DNA of 64,000 bases from the NCBI GenBank assembly GCA_004353515.1, contig SMNZ01000008.1, positions 108,316-172,315 of the forward strand, read 5' to 3'. How positions within the stretch are numbered: position 1 is the first letter of the stretch; each line of letters opens with the position of its first letter. The DNA is from Alteromonadaceae bacterium M269. Lineage in GTDB: Bacteria > Pseudomonadota > Gammaproteobacteria > Enterobacterales > Alteromonadaceae. The position numbers and the translations under genes are program-made. Positions 25,557 to 34,358 of the stretch are shown one piece after another. The notes beneath the pieces are model-generated. The model searched no databases. It was not told the origin of the DNA and saw only the letters and a program-made list of their open reading frames with translations.

Positions 25557-26978
25557 ATGAGCGCAAACCGTGAACAATTTGGCTCCCGCTTAGGGTTTGT
25601 ATTGGCCGCAGCTGGCTCAGCTGTTGGCATAGGAAATATGGTTGGTTTCCCAGTGGCGGCAACTAAAAACGGTGGTGGTGCATTTCTTCTCATCTACACT
25701 TTATTTGTTATCGTTATCTGCTTACCTGTAATGGTGGCAGAAATGGCACTGGGTAGAAGTACTCAGAAAGATCCTTTAGGTGCCTACAATAAACTCTCTG
25801 ATAACGCGACAGGATGGAAAATAGCTGGCTGGCTTTCCATTATCACGCCTTTTATGATCGCCGTGTTTTATCTCGTTATTACAGTTTGGATATTCGGATA
25901 CTTGACGCAGGCTGCAACGGGTAATCTCGATAGCTTGGCTGACCCGAATACCTTCGGTACTTTCATTAATGGTCCTAGCATCTTCGGTTACATGGTCGTA
26001 GTACTCGGTATTGTTTACTTCATTCTTCAAGGTGGCGTTAAAGAAGGGATTGAGAAAGCCTCTAAAACGCTGATGCCCGCGCTATTTATTATGCTAGTAG
26101 CACTCGTTATCTTCGTTCTTACTTTAGATAATGCATTTGCAGGTGTTAAGTATTACATACTCCCAGATTTCAGTGCGATTAACGCAAGCGTTGTCAGTGC
26201 TGCACTAGGGCAAGCATTCTTCTCCTTGTCTTTGGGTATGGGGATTATGATTACTTATGGCTCATACTTAGGGCGTGAGAATGCGGTTCCGGGTTCTGCT
26301 AAATTAGTCGCAATGACAGATACTGCGGTTGCATTTACCGCGGGCCTCATGATTCTGCCAGCTATCTTCTCCTTTAATCCAGATACAAATACTGCAGATT
26401 TAAGTGATTCTTCAGTCGGTATGATTTTCACTTTCTTACCTAAAATCTTCTTAGCGCTGCAAACCACCATTGGCTATGTGGGTGCAAGCGCCGTAGCGAG
26501 TATCTTCTTCCTGCTAGTCTTTTTCGCAGCGATTACATCAGTTGTTTCGATTATCGAAGTACCAGTTGCAGCGTTAATGGGCGAAAAGCAATTCAGCCGT
26601 AAGAAAGCATTGAGTACATTGAGTATTGTCCTTATCGCTATGGTAATTATCTCTGCGACATCCTTCGGCATGATTAGCTTCTTCACAGAGTTTACACAGT
26701 ACGCTGGGGCAACTAAGTCTTTCTTCGACATCATCGTTGATGTCTTCTACGACACCATCCTGCCATTGAACGGCCTGTTGGTTTGTATTTTCGTGATTTA
26801 TCGCTGGAAGAAAGCGAACTTCGATGCTGAGTTAGAAGCAGGCGATCCAGAGTATAAAGGCAGCTTCTTCGAGAAGTATGTTAACTTCTCAGTAGGTACC
26901 TTTATCCCTGTGATTCTGTTCCTTATCTTCGTTAATACGGTTGCTATTAAGTTCTTCGGAACCAGTTTAATCGGCTAA
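25557..26978 (+). CDS. neurotransmitter:sodium symporter family transporter
   Basis: This 473-residue inner-membrane protein belongs to the NSS/SNF family (LeuT fold), which couples Na+ entry to uptake of amino acids or amines. The N-terminus has the family signature REQFGSRLGFVLAAAGSAVG then IGNMVGFPVAATKNGGGAFL, with the unwound TM1 region and conserved Gly residues. There are about 11-12 membrane segments. Many bacterial members have 11 TMs, and substrate cannot be told from sequence. A Shine-Dalgarno AAAGGTG precedes the ATG. Its end overlaps the convergent SDR-type gene by 12 nt. Nothing beside it shows a pathway. Confidence 0.93.
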   Translation: MSANREQFGSRLGFVLAAAGSAVGIGNMVGFPVAATKNGGGAFLLIYTLFVIVICLPVMVAEMALGRSTQKDPLGAYNKLSDNATGWKIAGWLSIITPFMIAVFYLVITVWIFGYLTQAATGNLDSLADPNTFGTFINGPSIFGYMVVVLGIVYFILQGGVKEGIEKASKTLMPALFIMLVALVIFVLTLDNAFAGVKYYILPDFSAINASVVSAALGQAFFSLSLGMGIMITYGSYLGRENAVPGSAKLVAMTDTAVAFTAGLMILPAIFSFNPDTNTADLSDSSVGMIFTFLPKIFLALQTTIGYVGASAVASIFFLLVFFAAITSVVSIIEVPVAALMGEKQFSRKKALSTLSIVLIAMVIISATSFGMISFFTEFTQYAGATKSFFDIIVDVFYDTILPLNGLLVCIFVIYRWKKANFDAELEAGDPEYKGSFFEKYVNFSVGTFIPVILFLIFVNTVAIKFFGTSLIG

Positions 26979-27815
26979 TATGTCATAAGGGCTAGCGTAA
27001 GTTAGCGTTAGCCCTAACTTTGCCAAAGTCTGTTGGCAGTTAATTGTCTTTCCAACATCTTCTGCGTTTTCATCGTTAAAGACAGGTTTGTTCAAGCCTA
27101 GCTTATCTGCTGCCCAGCAATAATAATCTTTTCGAGATGGATGCTCTTGACTCGAAAGATGCAGTATCTCTCCCCAAAGTCCCTTATCTTCAATCGCTTG
27201 TATAGCTTGAATAACATCTGCTCTGTCTATCAAATTCACTCGTTTGTTAGCTGCAGAAAGTGGAGACTTTTTAACAAGATGCCTAACAGGGTGTCTATCT
27301 GCACCAACTAAACCAGCTAATCGCAATACCGTTGCCTGTTTCGGATAATGTTTATGTAAGTACTCTTCCAGCCTCACATGCGCTTTAGCAGAGATTGTCG
27401 ACGGCTCCACCTCATCGCCTTCCTTAACCTCTCTCACTCTCTCACCGTAGACAGAGGTTGTGCTGATAAAGAGAACGTTGGGCACATTGCCACCTTGTCG
27501 AGGTGTTTGCATAAACTTCTCGACAAGGTTCGTCATGTATTGGATAAATAACTCAATATCTTCTTTCATTTTCCCTGGGGCAATATTCAGAACCAAGGTA
27601 TTGGCTTGAAAGAGTGAAGATAGTTCAATCGCTTCAACGTCCTGGCCCAAGTGATAAGTCAAAACCCCAAACCCGTTATCCCTGATTTGATTTGCCTTCT
27701 CTTCCGTGCGACAGGTTGCAATAACGCGTTTACCGTCTTTCACTAATGTCTTGGCTAGTTCCAGGCCGAGCCATCCTGCGCCAACGATAGCGAAATCACG
27801 AGTCATATTAGTCAT
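26967..27815 (-). CDS. NAD(P)-binding SDR-like epimerase/dehydratase family protein
   Basis: This 282-residue protein begins with a Rossmann motif (FAIVGAGWLGLELAKTLVKD, GxGWLG) of the YeeZ-like group of extended SDR proteins. The region LFISTTSVYGER carries the Ser-Thr and Tyr of the nucleotide-sugar epimerase type, although the usual YxxxK is not obvious. VNLIDRADVIQAIQAIEDKG resembles the later substrate-domain helix. Substrate is unknown, and YeeZ-type proteins have no established reaction. It overlaps the convergent transporter by 12 nt. It is cytoplasmic, with start ATG at 27815 and an alternative 9 nt downstream. Confidence 0.82.
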   Translation of the reverse strand: MTNMTRDFAIVGAGWLGLELAKTLVKDGKRVIATCRTEEKANQIRDNGFGVLTYHLGQDVEAIELSSLFQANTLVLNIAPGKMKEDIELFIQYMTNLVEKFMQTPRQGGNVPNVLFISTTSVYGERVREVKEGDEVEPSTISAKAHVRLEEYLHKHYPKQATVLRLAGLVGADRHPVRHLVKKSPLSAANKRVNLIDRADVIQAIQAIEDKGLWGEILHLSSQEHPSRKDYYCWAADKLGLNKPVFNDENAEDVGKTINCQQTLAKLGLTLTYASPYDILAD

Positions 27816-28139
27816 TGGTTAAAATCTCCACAGAGGATGTTGACATTTGTAGTGTTGATTGGCATTGTACGGGTTCAATTCACCAACGAGTCAAGAAAAT
27901 GAACAATTTTATTGCTACGCCCTGTAACGATATTGCTGTATCAGGCTCATCGGTGATTTGTAAATCTCTCCTGCGAGTCTAATCCGAAAAAACAAGAATC
28001 TATCCAGCAAGTTATTCAGGATTAGTTTCTTTAATACCCAAACACACAATTAAAACTTAAAAAATTATCAGGTTACTGATCTGTCTGTGTGCGTTTCTCA
28101 CGCCGGACTCGATCATAACTGTTTCCAAGGATATTGGTT
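27816..28139. other. 324-bp divergent intergenic region, no gene seen
   Basis: The region separates the SDR-like gene from the MATE gene and should hold both promoters. A TTGACA lies at 27840-27845, but its spaced partner (CATTGT) is a poor -10. A stretch GGGTTCAATTC near 27870 looks like a tRNA T-loop but has no surrounding tRNA. No open frame longer than a few dozen codons stands out. Confidence 0.4.
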
Positions 28140-29552
28140 ATGACAAATACACAAACGTCAGAAAATAAGACCGTTTTCGGTTTATTTAAACAAGCGTTGC
28201 GAGGCAACACGGAACAGGACTTTACTCAAGGCTCTATAGGCCAAGCGGCCTTTTTGCTCTCAGTGCCTATGGTGCTTGAGATGGTTATGGAGTCTATTTT
28301 TGCGGTTACTGACATTTTCTTTGTGTCCTCTCTAGGCTCTGAAGCGGTTTCTGTTGTCGGATTAACAGAGGCAGTCTTAACGCTGCTTTATGCAATTGCT
28401 ATAGGTCTCAGTATGGCTGTGACTGCCACCGTTGCACGACGAATTGGGGAAAAAGATGTTGATGGAGCATCTAAAGTAGCCGCTCAAACACTATGGGTTG
28501 GCGCAATTACTGCGTTAATTATAGGTGTATTCGGTGTGCACTATGCAATCGACATTCTTAAATTGATGGGAGCAAACTCAACTGTCGCTGAACAAGGGGA
28601 AAGCTATACCTCAATTATGATGGGAGGCTCGATAACGATACTTTACCTCTTTCTGATTAACGCCATATTTCGTGGCGCCGGAGATGCCAGCGTTGCCATG
28701 AAATCGCTTTGGCTAGCAAGTGGTATCAACATTGTACTCGACCCTATGTTGATCTTCGGTATCGGACCATTTCCAGAAATGGGGCTTGCTGGAGCAGCTG
28801 TTGCCACTAACATCGGTAGAGGTATTGGCATTGCGTTTCAGCTTTACGTGCTGTTCTCAATGAAGAGTCGCATCAAACTTGCCTTTCATCAACTTGCGCT
28901 TCACTGGGAGATTGTGACGTCCTTGTTGAAGACATCAATTGGTGGTGTGTTGCAGTTTCTTATAGCGACGGCAAGTTGGGTTGCCTTGGTGAGAATCGTC
29001 TCTGAATATGGCAGTGATGCTGTTGCGGGTTATACCATAGCAATTCGTGTTGTTATGTTCAGCATACTACCTGCATGGGGTTTAAGTAATGCGGCTGCAA
29101 CGCTAGTTGGTCAAAACTTAGGAGCTCAGCTCCCTGCTCGCGCAGAAAAATCTGTGTGGACAATTGCCAAGTACAACGTCGCGTTTATGTTACTTGTGGC
29201 CTTTGTCTTCTATGCTTTTGCACCAAGCATCATTGGGCTCTTTATCAATGATCCGGTAGTTGAGAGCTACGGTATCAACTGCTTACGCTATGTATCATAC
29301 GGCTATGGCTTTTATGCATTAGGTATGGTGTTGGTACAGTCATTTAACGGTGCAGGAGATACCATGACGCCGACAGCTATTAACTTTGTCTGCTATTGGA
29401 TATTTCAGATACCATTGGCTTATGGACTAGCGAGTTTTTATGAACTTGGGCCTGATGGCGTGTTTTTAGCTATCGCGATAGCTGAATCAATCATTGCACT
29501 AGTCGCTTTCGCCGTCTTTAGACGTGGAAGCTGGAAACTGAAAACTGTGTAA
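28140..29552 (+). CDS. MATE family multidrug/metabolite exporter
   Basis: This 470-residue inner-membrane protein has about 12 segments arranged as two related halves. Each half begins with the family pattern, for example IGQAAFLLSVPMVLEMVMES in the N-half, and PAWGLSNAAATLVGQNLGAQ and VVESYGINCLRYVSYGYGFY in the C-half. MATE proteins export cationic drugs or metabolites by H+ or Na+ antiport. The ATG at 28140 has an AAGGA Shine-Dalgarno with 8-nt spacing and is preferred to an upstream TTG. It is monocistronic and ends at a strong terminator. Confidence 0.94.
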   Translation: MTNTQTSENKTVFGLFKQALRGNTEQDFTQGSIGQAAFLLSVPMVLEMVMESIFAVTDIFFVSSLGSEAVSVVGLTEAVLTLLYAIAIGLSMAVTATVARRIGEKDVDGASKVAAQTLWVGAITALIIGVFGVHYAIDILKLMGANSTVAEQGESYTSIMMGGSITILYLFLINAIFRGAGDASVAMKSLWLASGINIVLDPMLIFGIGPFPEMGLAGAAVATNIGRGIGIAFQLYVLFSMKSRIKLAFHQLALHWEIVTSLLKTSIGGVLQFLIATASWVALVRIVSEYGSDAVAGYTIAIRVVMFSILPAWGLSNAAATLVGQNLGAQLPARAEKSVWTIAKYNVAFMLLVAFVFYAFAPSIIGLFINDPVVESYGINCLRYVSYGYGFYALGMVLVQSFNGAGDTMTPTAINFVCYWIFQIPLAYGLASFYELGPDGVFLAIAIAESIIALVAFAVFRRGSWKLKTV

Positions 29553-29562
29553 CACCACAAAT

Positions 29563-29596
29563 AAAAAAGGGCTAGTTAGAAACTTAGCCCTTTTTT
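29563..29596. terminator. bidirectional Rho-independent terminator
   Basis: AAAAAAGGGCTA and TAGCCCTTTTTT form a perfect 12-bp arm pair with a 10-nt loop, with T-runs in both directions. It serves the MATE gene on the plus strand and the convergent DUF2884 gene on the minus strand. Confidence 0.9.
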
Positions 29597-29630
29597 CAAG
29601 CATTAATAAGAGGGAATGATAGCTTTCTTT

Positions 29631-30404
29631 TTACATGCGATATTCTTTATCGACATTCAGTACATCTAAGTTTTTTAATTCTGGAATACTGCGCTGTAAT
29701 TTGCTTTCACTTGAGTCTACAGCGATTAATACATCACACAGTACATCGGCTTTTTCTTCGATATGTTCGGCTTTCAATTCCAACTGTTGTTCCAAATCTT
29801 CACCGAAAGCTTCCATACGTTGTTCGAAGTCGCTGGTATCGCCGTCACCGAATAGCATTTCGGTACCAATAGCAATCATTAAACGTCCAACAGAGCGACT
29901 AACTAGAGATTCAATTTCCTCTCCAAGCTCATCATCAAAATCATCCCCGAGGAAGTTCTCTCCGCCAAACGAGGTTGAATTAAAATGCATTCTGCCTTCA
30001 CCATCGTAGAAACGTTGCTCCATTTTGTCTTTAAATGTTGCGAAGCTTTCATTTAACTCATCAATCAACCCGTCATCTTCACCAAGTATTTCACCAAAAG
30101 CTGTTGTTACACCAACGCCAGCTAAATCAATCGCATCCATTGCAATATCAAAAGTTAAAGGCGCACTTTCTTGAATACCATTAAAGTAATCACCTACCAA
30201 AGCACGTTGATGTGAGTCGAGATCAATTGATTGACGATTAACCCATAGTTCGCTCTCAGTAAAGCGGATATAGTCATCATCTTCCGTTTCAATAATGACG
30301 TTCTCTTTGTCTATCCCGATTTGTCCTTGGATATGAATATCACATTCATTGGCAGCAACAGTGGTTGAAGCAGCCAGGCAAGCACTTAGTAGTAATGTAC
30401 GCAT
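29631..30404 (-). CDS. DUF2884/YggN-family periplasmic protein
   Basis: This 257-residue protein has a signal peptide (MRTLLLSACLAASTTVAANE, cleavage near VAA-NE). The mature N-terminus has CDIHIQGQIGIDKENVIIET and then LWVNRQSIDLDSHQRALVGD, which fits the YggN/DUF2884 family. The centre is acidic (GDDFDDELGEEIESLVSR). Cys residues in CDI and LCDVLI could form a disulfide. The ATG at 30404 has GGGGA with 7-nt spacing and is chosen over 30428. The family function is unknown. It is monocistronic. Confidence 0.75.
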   Translation of the reverse strand: MRTLLLSACLAASTTVAANECDIHIQGQIGIDKENVIIETEDDDYIRFTESELWVNRQSIDLDSHQRALVGDYFNGIQESAPLTFDIAMDAIDLAGVGVTTAFGEILGEDDGLIDELNESFATFKDKMEQRFYDGEGRMHFNSTSFGGENFLGDDFDDELGEEIESLVSRSVGRLMIAIGTEMLFGDGDTSDFEQRMEAFGEDLEQQLELKAEHIEEKADVLCDVLIAVDSSESKLQRSIPELKNLDVLNVDKEYRM

Positions 30405-30783
30405 AATGAATCCCCTTAGATGTAACAATAAAAGTTAGGTAATTTTTTACTGTTTGAAATAGCACTTGGCATAAGTATGTTGTTTTACTTAAACCTCGTA
30501 CGTTCTAAGCATCAACCGTACCAAAAAATAAAGTCATGTATTACAGTCACTTAGAATATAGGCTATCGCTACGAGTGAGTTGTTTAATAACTTATCAATG
30601 TCCTAAACCACTAATTGGTCAAAATTACGAACACCTTTGGAACATCGTCATATTGACTAACGCACCATTGTTTTGATCTAAAACAACTCACAACTACAGT
30701 TTTTTGTTATAATTAGTTTCAATGCCAGTTAGAGCGTTTCGCTCTGACTCAACATTCTATTTTTGATTACGAGGTTTTTTGCA
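30405..30783. other. 379-bp divergent intergenic region
   Basis: No gene is seen. On the plus side it holds an extended -10 promoter (30705-30713) and a small hairpin AGAGCG-TTT-CGCTCT (30731-30745) in the leader of the next small gene. The minus-strand promoter for the DUF2884 gene could not be placed. Confidence 0.45.
30705..30713 (+). promoter_or_regulatory. extended -10 promoter (TGtTATAAT)
   Basis: A perfect TATAAT at 30708-30713 is preceded by TG plus one base, the extended -10 arrangement, which lowers the need for a -35 box. The would-be -35 (AACTCA) is poor. It lies about 70 nt before the start of the 66-residue membrane protein. Confidence 0.5.
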
Positions 30784-30984
30784 ATGGGTGAATGGGGTGA
30801 AGCTCTTCTATTTGGATTAGTTGTTATAGCGTTTGTGTTAGGCCTAAGCAGCATTATTATGGGTTTTATTCATCAGCCTCAAAAAGACCAAAGCGCGTTA
30901 GCAGGTAAAATCGAGTTTGGTTTCTTTGGTGTTGCAGGACTTGTTGTTAGTGCGGTATTGACTTACGGCTTATCGAGCATCTAA
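30784..30984 (+). CDS. small two-helix membrane protein
   Basis: This 66-residue protein is predicted to have two membrane segments (about residues 7-29 and 43-64) joined by a short charged loop HQPQKDQSALAGKIEFG. The ATG at 30784 has GAGG 9 nt upstream. An upstream in-frame TTG at 30763 is less likely because it lacks a Shine-Dalgarno. I do not recognise a family. It is monocistronic, with its own promoter and a hairpin in the leader, and ends at a long inverted repeat shared with the convergent DUF2892 gene. Confidence 0.6.
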   Translation: MGEWGEALLFGLVVIAFVLGLSSIIMGFIHQPQKDQSALAGKIEFGFFGVAGLVVSAVLTYGLSSI

Positions 30985-31009
30985 GTATCGCCATAAAGCA
31001 TTGATGAAC

Positions 31010-31049
31010 TAGCTATAAATGGCGCTTTCTAGCGCGTTATTTATAGCTA
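31010..31049. terminator. long hairpin between convergent small membrane-protein genes
   Basis: TAGCTATAAAT (31010-31020) pairs perfectly with ATTTATAGCTA (31039-31049). After a small internal mismatch, GCGCT pairs with AGCGC around a 4-nt loop. It ends one base before the stop of the DUF2892 gene. There is no T-run, so it may act as a transcript-end stabiliser and not as an intrinsic terminator. Confidence 0.6.
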
Positions 31050-31050
31050 C

Positions 31051-31278
31051 TCATTTATGGCAATCATGCCTTCCTTCCGATGTATCGATATTAAGCACTC
31101 GATACACCATACATTCTCCAGTAGCCGCAGTAAGAAATAAGAAAGTTCCCCAGACAGCCATAATAACGCTGAGAACCATGGGTAAAATTCCTTCGATACC
31201 GACACTAATAAGAATGACACTCGCCAATGCGCGTAGCGCAGAGTCGGCTAGACCAACATTATCCTTCTCCAGTGCCAT
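31051..31278 (-). CDS. DUF2892-type small inner-membrane protein
   Basis: This 75-residue protein has the family layout: charged start with DNVGLADSALRALASVILIS, two membrane segments, and a final AATGECMVYRVLNIDTSEG resembling the TGxCPxYxLxGxxT end motif of DUF2892 proteins. These often accompany rhodanese or YgaP-like proteins, but none is near. A second member lies at 51522-51761. Function is unknown. Confidence 0.7.
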   Translation of the reverse strand: MALEKDNVGLADSALRALASVILISVGIEGILPMVLSVIMAVWGTFLFLTAATGECMVYRVLNIDTSEGRHDCHK

Positions 31279-31547
31279 AAATATCTCTTATCTTACTGTT
31301 GTTACAATATTGTTATAAATGTAAGCCTAAACAAGCCTAGCGTAAAGTGAACTTTTGATTAACAAAGTTATAAGCAGTCATACATGTGTATAAAAAAGCG
31401 AACAGACGAATGAATAACGCATTTAATATTGATTTGGCGATACATTCCGAATTCACTCTTTTTTCGCCTTTACCCCTTATGCGTTGATTGATATGGTTCG
31501 CGCTCGACTTCCCTAAAACACTATTGATTAAGCGCTGACTTCCTCTT

Positions 31548-32690
31548 ATGAACTTCGACCAACAGATTAATCGAAACGACAATTACTCTTTTAAATGGAA
31601 TCGTTATAAAGATAGAGACATCCTACCGATGTGGGTTGCCGACACAGATTTTAAATGCGCTGAGCCTATTACTCAGGCACTGCATAAATCAGTTGAGCAT
31701 GGAGTTTATGGATATGTACTCCCTAACGAATATGAGCCAGCAAAGGTAGCCATCAAACATTGGTTAAGTCAGCAACATGATTGGGATATAGAGCTTGATT
31801 GGATTGTGTGGACGGCTGGTGTTGTTCCGGCATTCAACATGGCTTGCAAGGGCTTTTGCCAACCCGGCGACAAGGTTATGGTGCAGGCGCCTAATTATCC
31901 CCCAATGCGCGCCGCTCCAGCTTTAAATCAACTAGAACGTATTGATATTGGCACAGTAAAAAGAACCAATGAAGCTTCAGGTGAAAAACGTTGGACACTA
32001 GATTTCGAGGCGCTGGAACAGCACGCATCAGATCCCGCTTGTAAGCTCTTTATTATGTGCAATCCTATGAATCCAACCGGGTCTGTAATGACCGAAGAAG
32101 AGTTGGCGAAGGTGGACGACATTTGTGAAAGACACGGCGTGATGATTTGCTCAGATGAGATCCACTGTGACCTTATTCTCGATCAAGACGCTAAACATAT
32201 TCCAGCCGGATTATTAAAAAATGGTGACAAAACCATTACGCTAATGGCAGCTAGTAAAACCTTTAATATAGCTGGTTTGGGGACTTCGTTTGCAATCATT
32301 CCAGATTCATCAATCAGGCGCAGATTTGTCGCCGCAGGAGCAGGTATTACGCCCTGGGTCACTATAATGGGCTTAGTGGGTACAGAGGTCGCTTTTACTC
32401 AGTGTGATGATTGGTATCAACAACAGATAGCTTATCTAAGAGACAACAGAAACTATCTATTCCAACAAGTTAACCGCATTGCCGGTTTGAGTATGTTAAG
32501 ACCTCAAGCGACTTACTTGGCTTGGATAGATGCCAAAGGTCTTGGTGTTGAAAGCCCTTATCGATATTTCGAAGATAAAGGCGTTGGCCCTTCTCCAGGT
32601 GCAGATTTTGGTAACAAAGATTTTGTAAGGATCAACTTTGGTTGCCCTAAACAAACGATAGAGCAGGCGCTGCTGCGTCTAAACAGCTGA
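31548..32690 (+). CDS. MalY/PatB family PLP-dependent aminotransferase / C-S lyase
   Basis: This 380-residue PLP enzyme is of fold type I, class I/II, MalY/PatB subgroup. Members cleave cystathionine or similar C-S bonds or act as aminotransferases. The N-terminal DILPMWVADTDFKCAEPI is typical of MalY. CNPMNPTG (172-178) and CSDEIHCDLI supply the PLP-ring-contacting residues, and Lys237 in ASKTFNIAGLG forms the Schiff base. The C-terminal FVRINFGCPKQTIEQAL is the family end motif with the carboxylate-binding Arg. It is followed after 1 nt by a UPF0149 gene, suggesting co-transcription. No maltose genes are nearby, so a regulatory MalY role is unlikely. Confidence 0.9.
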   Translation: MNFDQQINRNDNYSFKWNRYKDRDILPMWVADTDFKCAEPITQALHKSVEHGVYGYVLPNEYEPAKVAIKHWLSQQHDWDIELDWIVWTAGVVPAFNMACKGFCQPGDKVMVQAPNYPPMRAAPALNQLERIDIGTVKRTNEASGEKRWTLDFEALEQHASDPACKLFIMCNPMNPTGSVMTEEELAKVDDICERHGVMICSDEIHCDLILDQDAKHIPAGLLKNGDKTITLMAASKTFNIAGLGTSFAIIPDSSIRRRFVAAGAGITPWVTIMGLVGTEVAFTQCDDWYQQQIAYLRDNRNYLFQQVNRIAGLSMLRPQATYLAWIDAKGLGVESPYRYFEDKGVGPSPGADFGNKDFVRINFGCPKQTIEQALLRLNS

Positions 32691-32691
32691 C

Positions 32692-33366
32692 ATGGCCGAT
32701 AAAGCAAAAGAAACGGGGGTTGTATTAGCGGAGTTATGCCACCAGCCTCCTTTCAACAAGTCATTGCACAACTATTATTATCTTCACGGGCTAGTGACTG
32801 CTGTAGCTGCTAGTCCAGAGATTCCTATGCCAGAGCAATGGATGTCTTGGGTTTTCAGAATTCCTCAGTCTAGACTCAAAGCAGCTGAACAAGATGCTCT
32901 CGCTCATGCATTAATGACAACTTTGCAGCAACTACTCAAATGCATGACTGATAAGTCGAGGCTAATGCCTAATGAAGAGGCTTTTTCAGATAGTGCATTC
33001 CAACATGTGGATGCCCAGCTTCCACTGCAAAGCCCTATCAGCCAATGGTGCTCAGGACTATTGGCTGGTCACTCGCAATTAGAGAATATTTGGTTAAACG
33101 CTTGGGAAAGTATGCTAGACCAAGAACCTAATCAGGTGAAGGTTCGCCAAAAACAGTTAAAACACGTGCTTTCGATGTTAAGCACATTTGCTAACGTGTC
33201 TCTGGCACTTGAGCAGGCAGAGAAGAAAGGCAACTTAGCACTGAAAGAAAACCTTGCGGCTATTGCTCGTTCTCTGCCAAAAGCATTGGAAGAATACGTT
33301 GATCTTTCGGGTAGTTTGGTTAGCTATATCGAAAATCAATTCGAAACTTTTACTAAGCCGGTTTAA
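32692..33366 (+). CDS. UPF0149/YgfB-like protein
   Basis: This 224-residue cytoplasmic, mostly helical protein has the family landmarks HNYYYLHGLVTAVAASPEIP with PEQWMSW, and later SPISQWCSGLLAGHSQLE, similar to UPF0149 (YgfB/YecA N-terminal) proteins. There is no C-terminal SEC-C zinc motif, so it is not a full YecA. It starts 1 nt after the aminotransferase stop. Function in this organism is unknown. The assignment rests on a few motifs. Confidence 0.65.
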   Translation: MADKAKETGVVLAELCHQPPFNKSLHNYYYLHGLVTAVAASPEIPMPEQWMSWVFRIPQSRLKAAEQDALAHALMTTLQQLLKCMTDKSRLMPNEEAFSDSAFQHVDAQLPLQSPISQWCSGLLAGHSQLENIWLNAWESMLDQEPNQVKVRQKQLKHVLSMLSTFANVSLALEQAEKKGNLALKENLAAIARSLPKALEEYVDLSGSLVSYIENQFETFTKPV

Positions 33367-33369
33367 CCT

Positions 33370-33924
33370 TTACTTACCTATTAGGCGTAAAAACTCTTCT
33401 CTAGTTGCCTGAGATTTTCTGAAGGTTCCAAGCATCATAGACGTCACCATAGAGCTATTTTGCTTTTGAACACCACGCATCATCATGCACATATGTTTAC
33501 CTTCCATGACAACACCGACGCCTTTAGCGCCAGTCACTTTAAGCACAGCTTCGGCAACCTGTTTTGTCAGGCCTTCCTGAATTTGTAAGCGCCGTGCATA
33601 CATATCAACAATACGTGCAAACTTAGATAAACCTAGCACTTTGCCATCAGGGATATAAGCCACATGGCAACGGCCGATAAAAGGCAGTAGGTGGTGCTCA
33701 CATAACGAGTAATATTCAATGTCTTGTACAACCACCATTTCATCCATATCGGATTCAAAAATGGCATCATTAACAACATCTTCAAGTGAGGTATGATATC
33801 CATCAGTTAAAAACTGCATGGCTTTAGCAGCACGCTGCGGCGTATCTTGTAATCCATCGCGATTAACATCTTCGCCTAAAAGCGTAATAATTTGATTGTA
33901 GTGCTGCTTTAAATCTTCTGACAT
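33370..33924 (-). CDS. folE: GTP cyclohydrolase I (FolE)
   Basis: This 184-residue enzyme converts GTP to 7,8-dihydroneopterin triphosphate, the first step of folate and tetrahydropterin synthesis. Zn ligands and active-site residues are visible in [20 protein letters not shown], followed by [20 protein letters not shown], the family signature [10 protein letters not shown], and a second zinc cysteine in [20 protein letters not shown]. The ATG at 33924 gives the usual length. The upstream TTG at 33963 adds 13 untypical residues. The gene is convergent with the UPF0149 gene only 3 nt away, with no terminator between them. Confidence 0.96.
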   Translation of the reverse strand: MSEDLKQHYNQIITLLGEDVNRDGLQDTPQRAAKAMQFLTDGYHTSLEDVVNDAIFESDMDEMVVVQDIEYYSLCEHHLLPFIGRCHVAYIPDGKVLGLSKFARIVDMYARRLQIQEGLTKQVAEAVLKVTGAKGVGVVMEGKHMCMMMRGVQKQNSSMVTSMMLGTFRKSQATREEFLRLIGK

Positions 33925-34230
33925 GTTTATTTCTCTGGTCCTTACACTGTCATTGAGGTTCAAACTTAATCAATAGGGATGATTTCACATCGACAGGAAT
34001 AACAGGAGCTTTTGAAATTAACGTCGGGAATGGTCATCTGCTTGACTGCTGAGTCTACCATTTAACGTTACAATTTTAAATCTGGGAAAGAAGCGTGGTT
34101 TCTGCGCTAACGTTATTGTCTGTTGCCATCAATTAAGCGTTTAGCAGCCAAATTGCTATAATTAAAGTGTGTTTTTATGAAGTATGTGATCGCTTTTAAA
34201 GCAACATGGGTATCAACAAGAGCTGTATAG
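33925..34230. other. 306-bp intergenic region with promoter and possible 17-codon leader ORF
   Basis: The region contains an extended -10 promoter at 34154-34162 and, at 34177-34230, a 17-codon ORF (MKYVIAFKATWVSTRAV) whose TAG abuts the ATG of the small CxxC protein. The mini-ORF has no clear Shine-Dalgarno, and it may be fortuitous. Nothing else is evident. Confidence 0.4.
34154..34162 (+). promoter_or_regulatory. extended -10 promoter (TGcTATAAT)
   Basis: A perfect TATAAT at 34157-34162 is preceded by TG plus one base. The -35 area (TAAGCG) is poor. It lies about 70 nt before the small CxxC membrane protein and is the best promoter for that gene and for the DUF2982-type gene. Confidence 0.5.
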
Positions 34231-34356
34231 ATGAAAACGCTTACTACCAAACTGAAAGCTTTTTGGCACACGGACTGTCATTACTGTAAGCGTGTTCGTG
34301 CCTACATACTTTGGGGCATATTGATGTATTTATTTATAACCTACTGGTGGTTTTAA
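34231..34356 (+). CDS. 41-residue membrane protein with CxxC motif
   Basis: ATG at 34231 opens 41 codons. A basic start (MKTLTTKLKAFW) leads to HTDCHYCKRVRA, a thioredoxin-like CxxC spacing, and then one hydrophobic segment (YILWGILMYLFITYWWF). It has an AAGAG element 8 nt upstream and a promoter 70 nt upstream. Its TAA lies 2 nt before the GTG start of the DUF2982-type gene, so the two genes are probably coupled. I do not recognise the family. The cysteine pair is most likely cytoplasmic and could bind a metal or form a disulfide. Confidence 0.5.
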   Translation: MKTLTTKLKAFWHTDCHYCKRVRAYILWGILMYLFITYWWF

Positions 34357-34358
34357 CT

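Noticed and set aside
27860-27880. GGGTTCAATTC resembling a tRNA T-loop
   Set aside because: No acceptor pairing, D-arm, anticodon arm or CCA end is found around it.
34311-34358. N-terminal extension of the DUF2982-type protein from TTG at 34311
   Set aside because: It lies inside the 41-codon frame, lacks a Shine-Dalgarno, and the GTG at 34359 gives the expected protein start.
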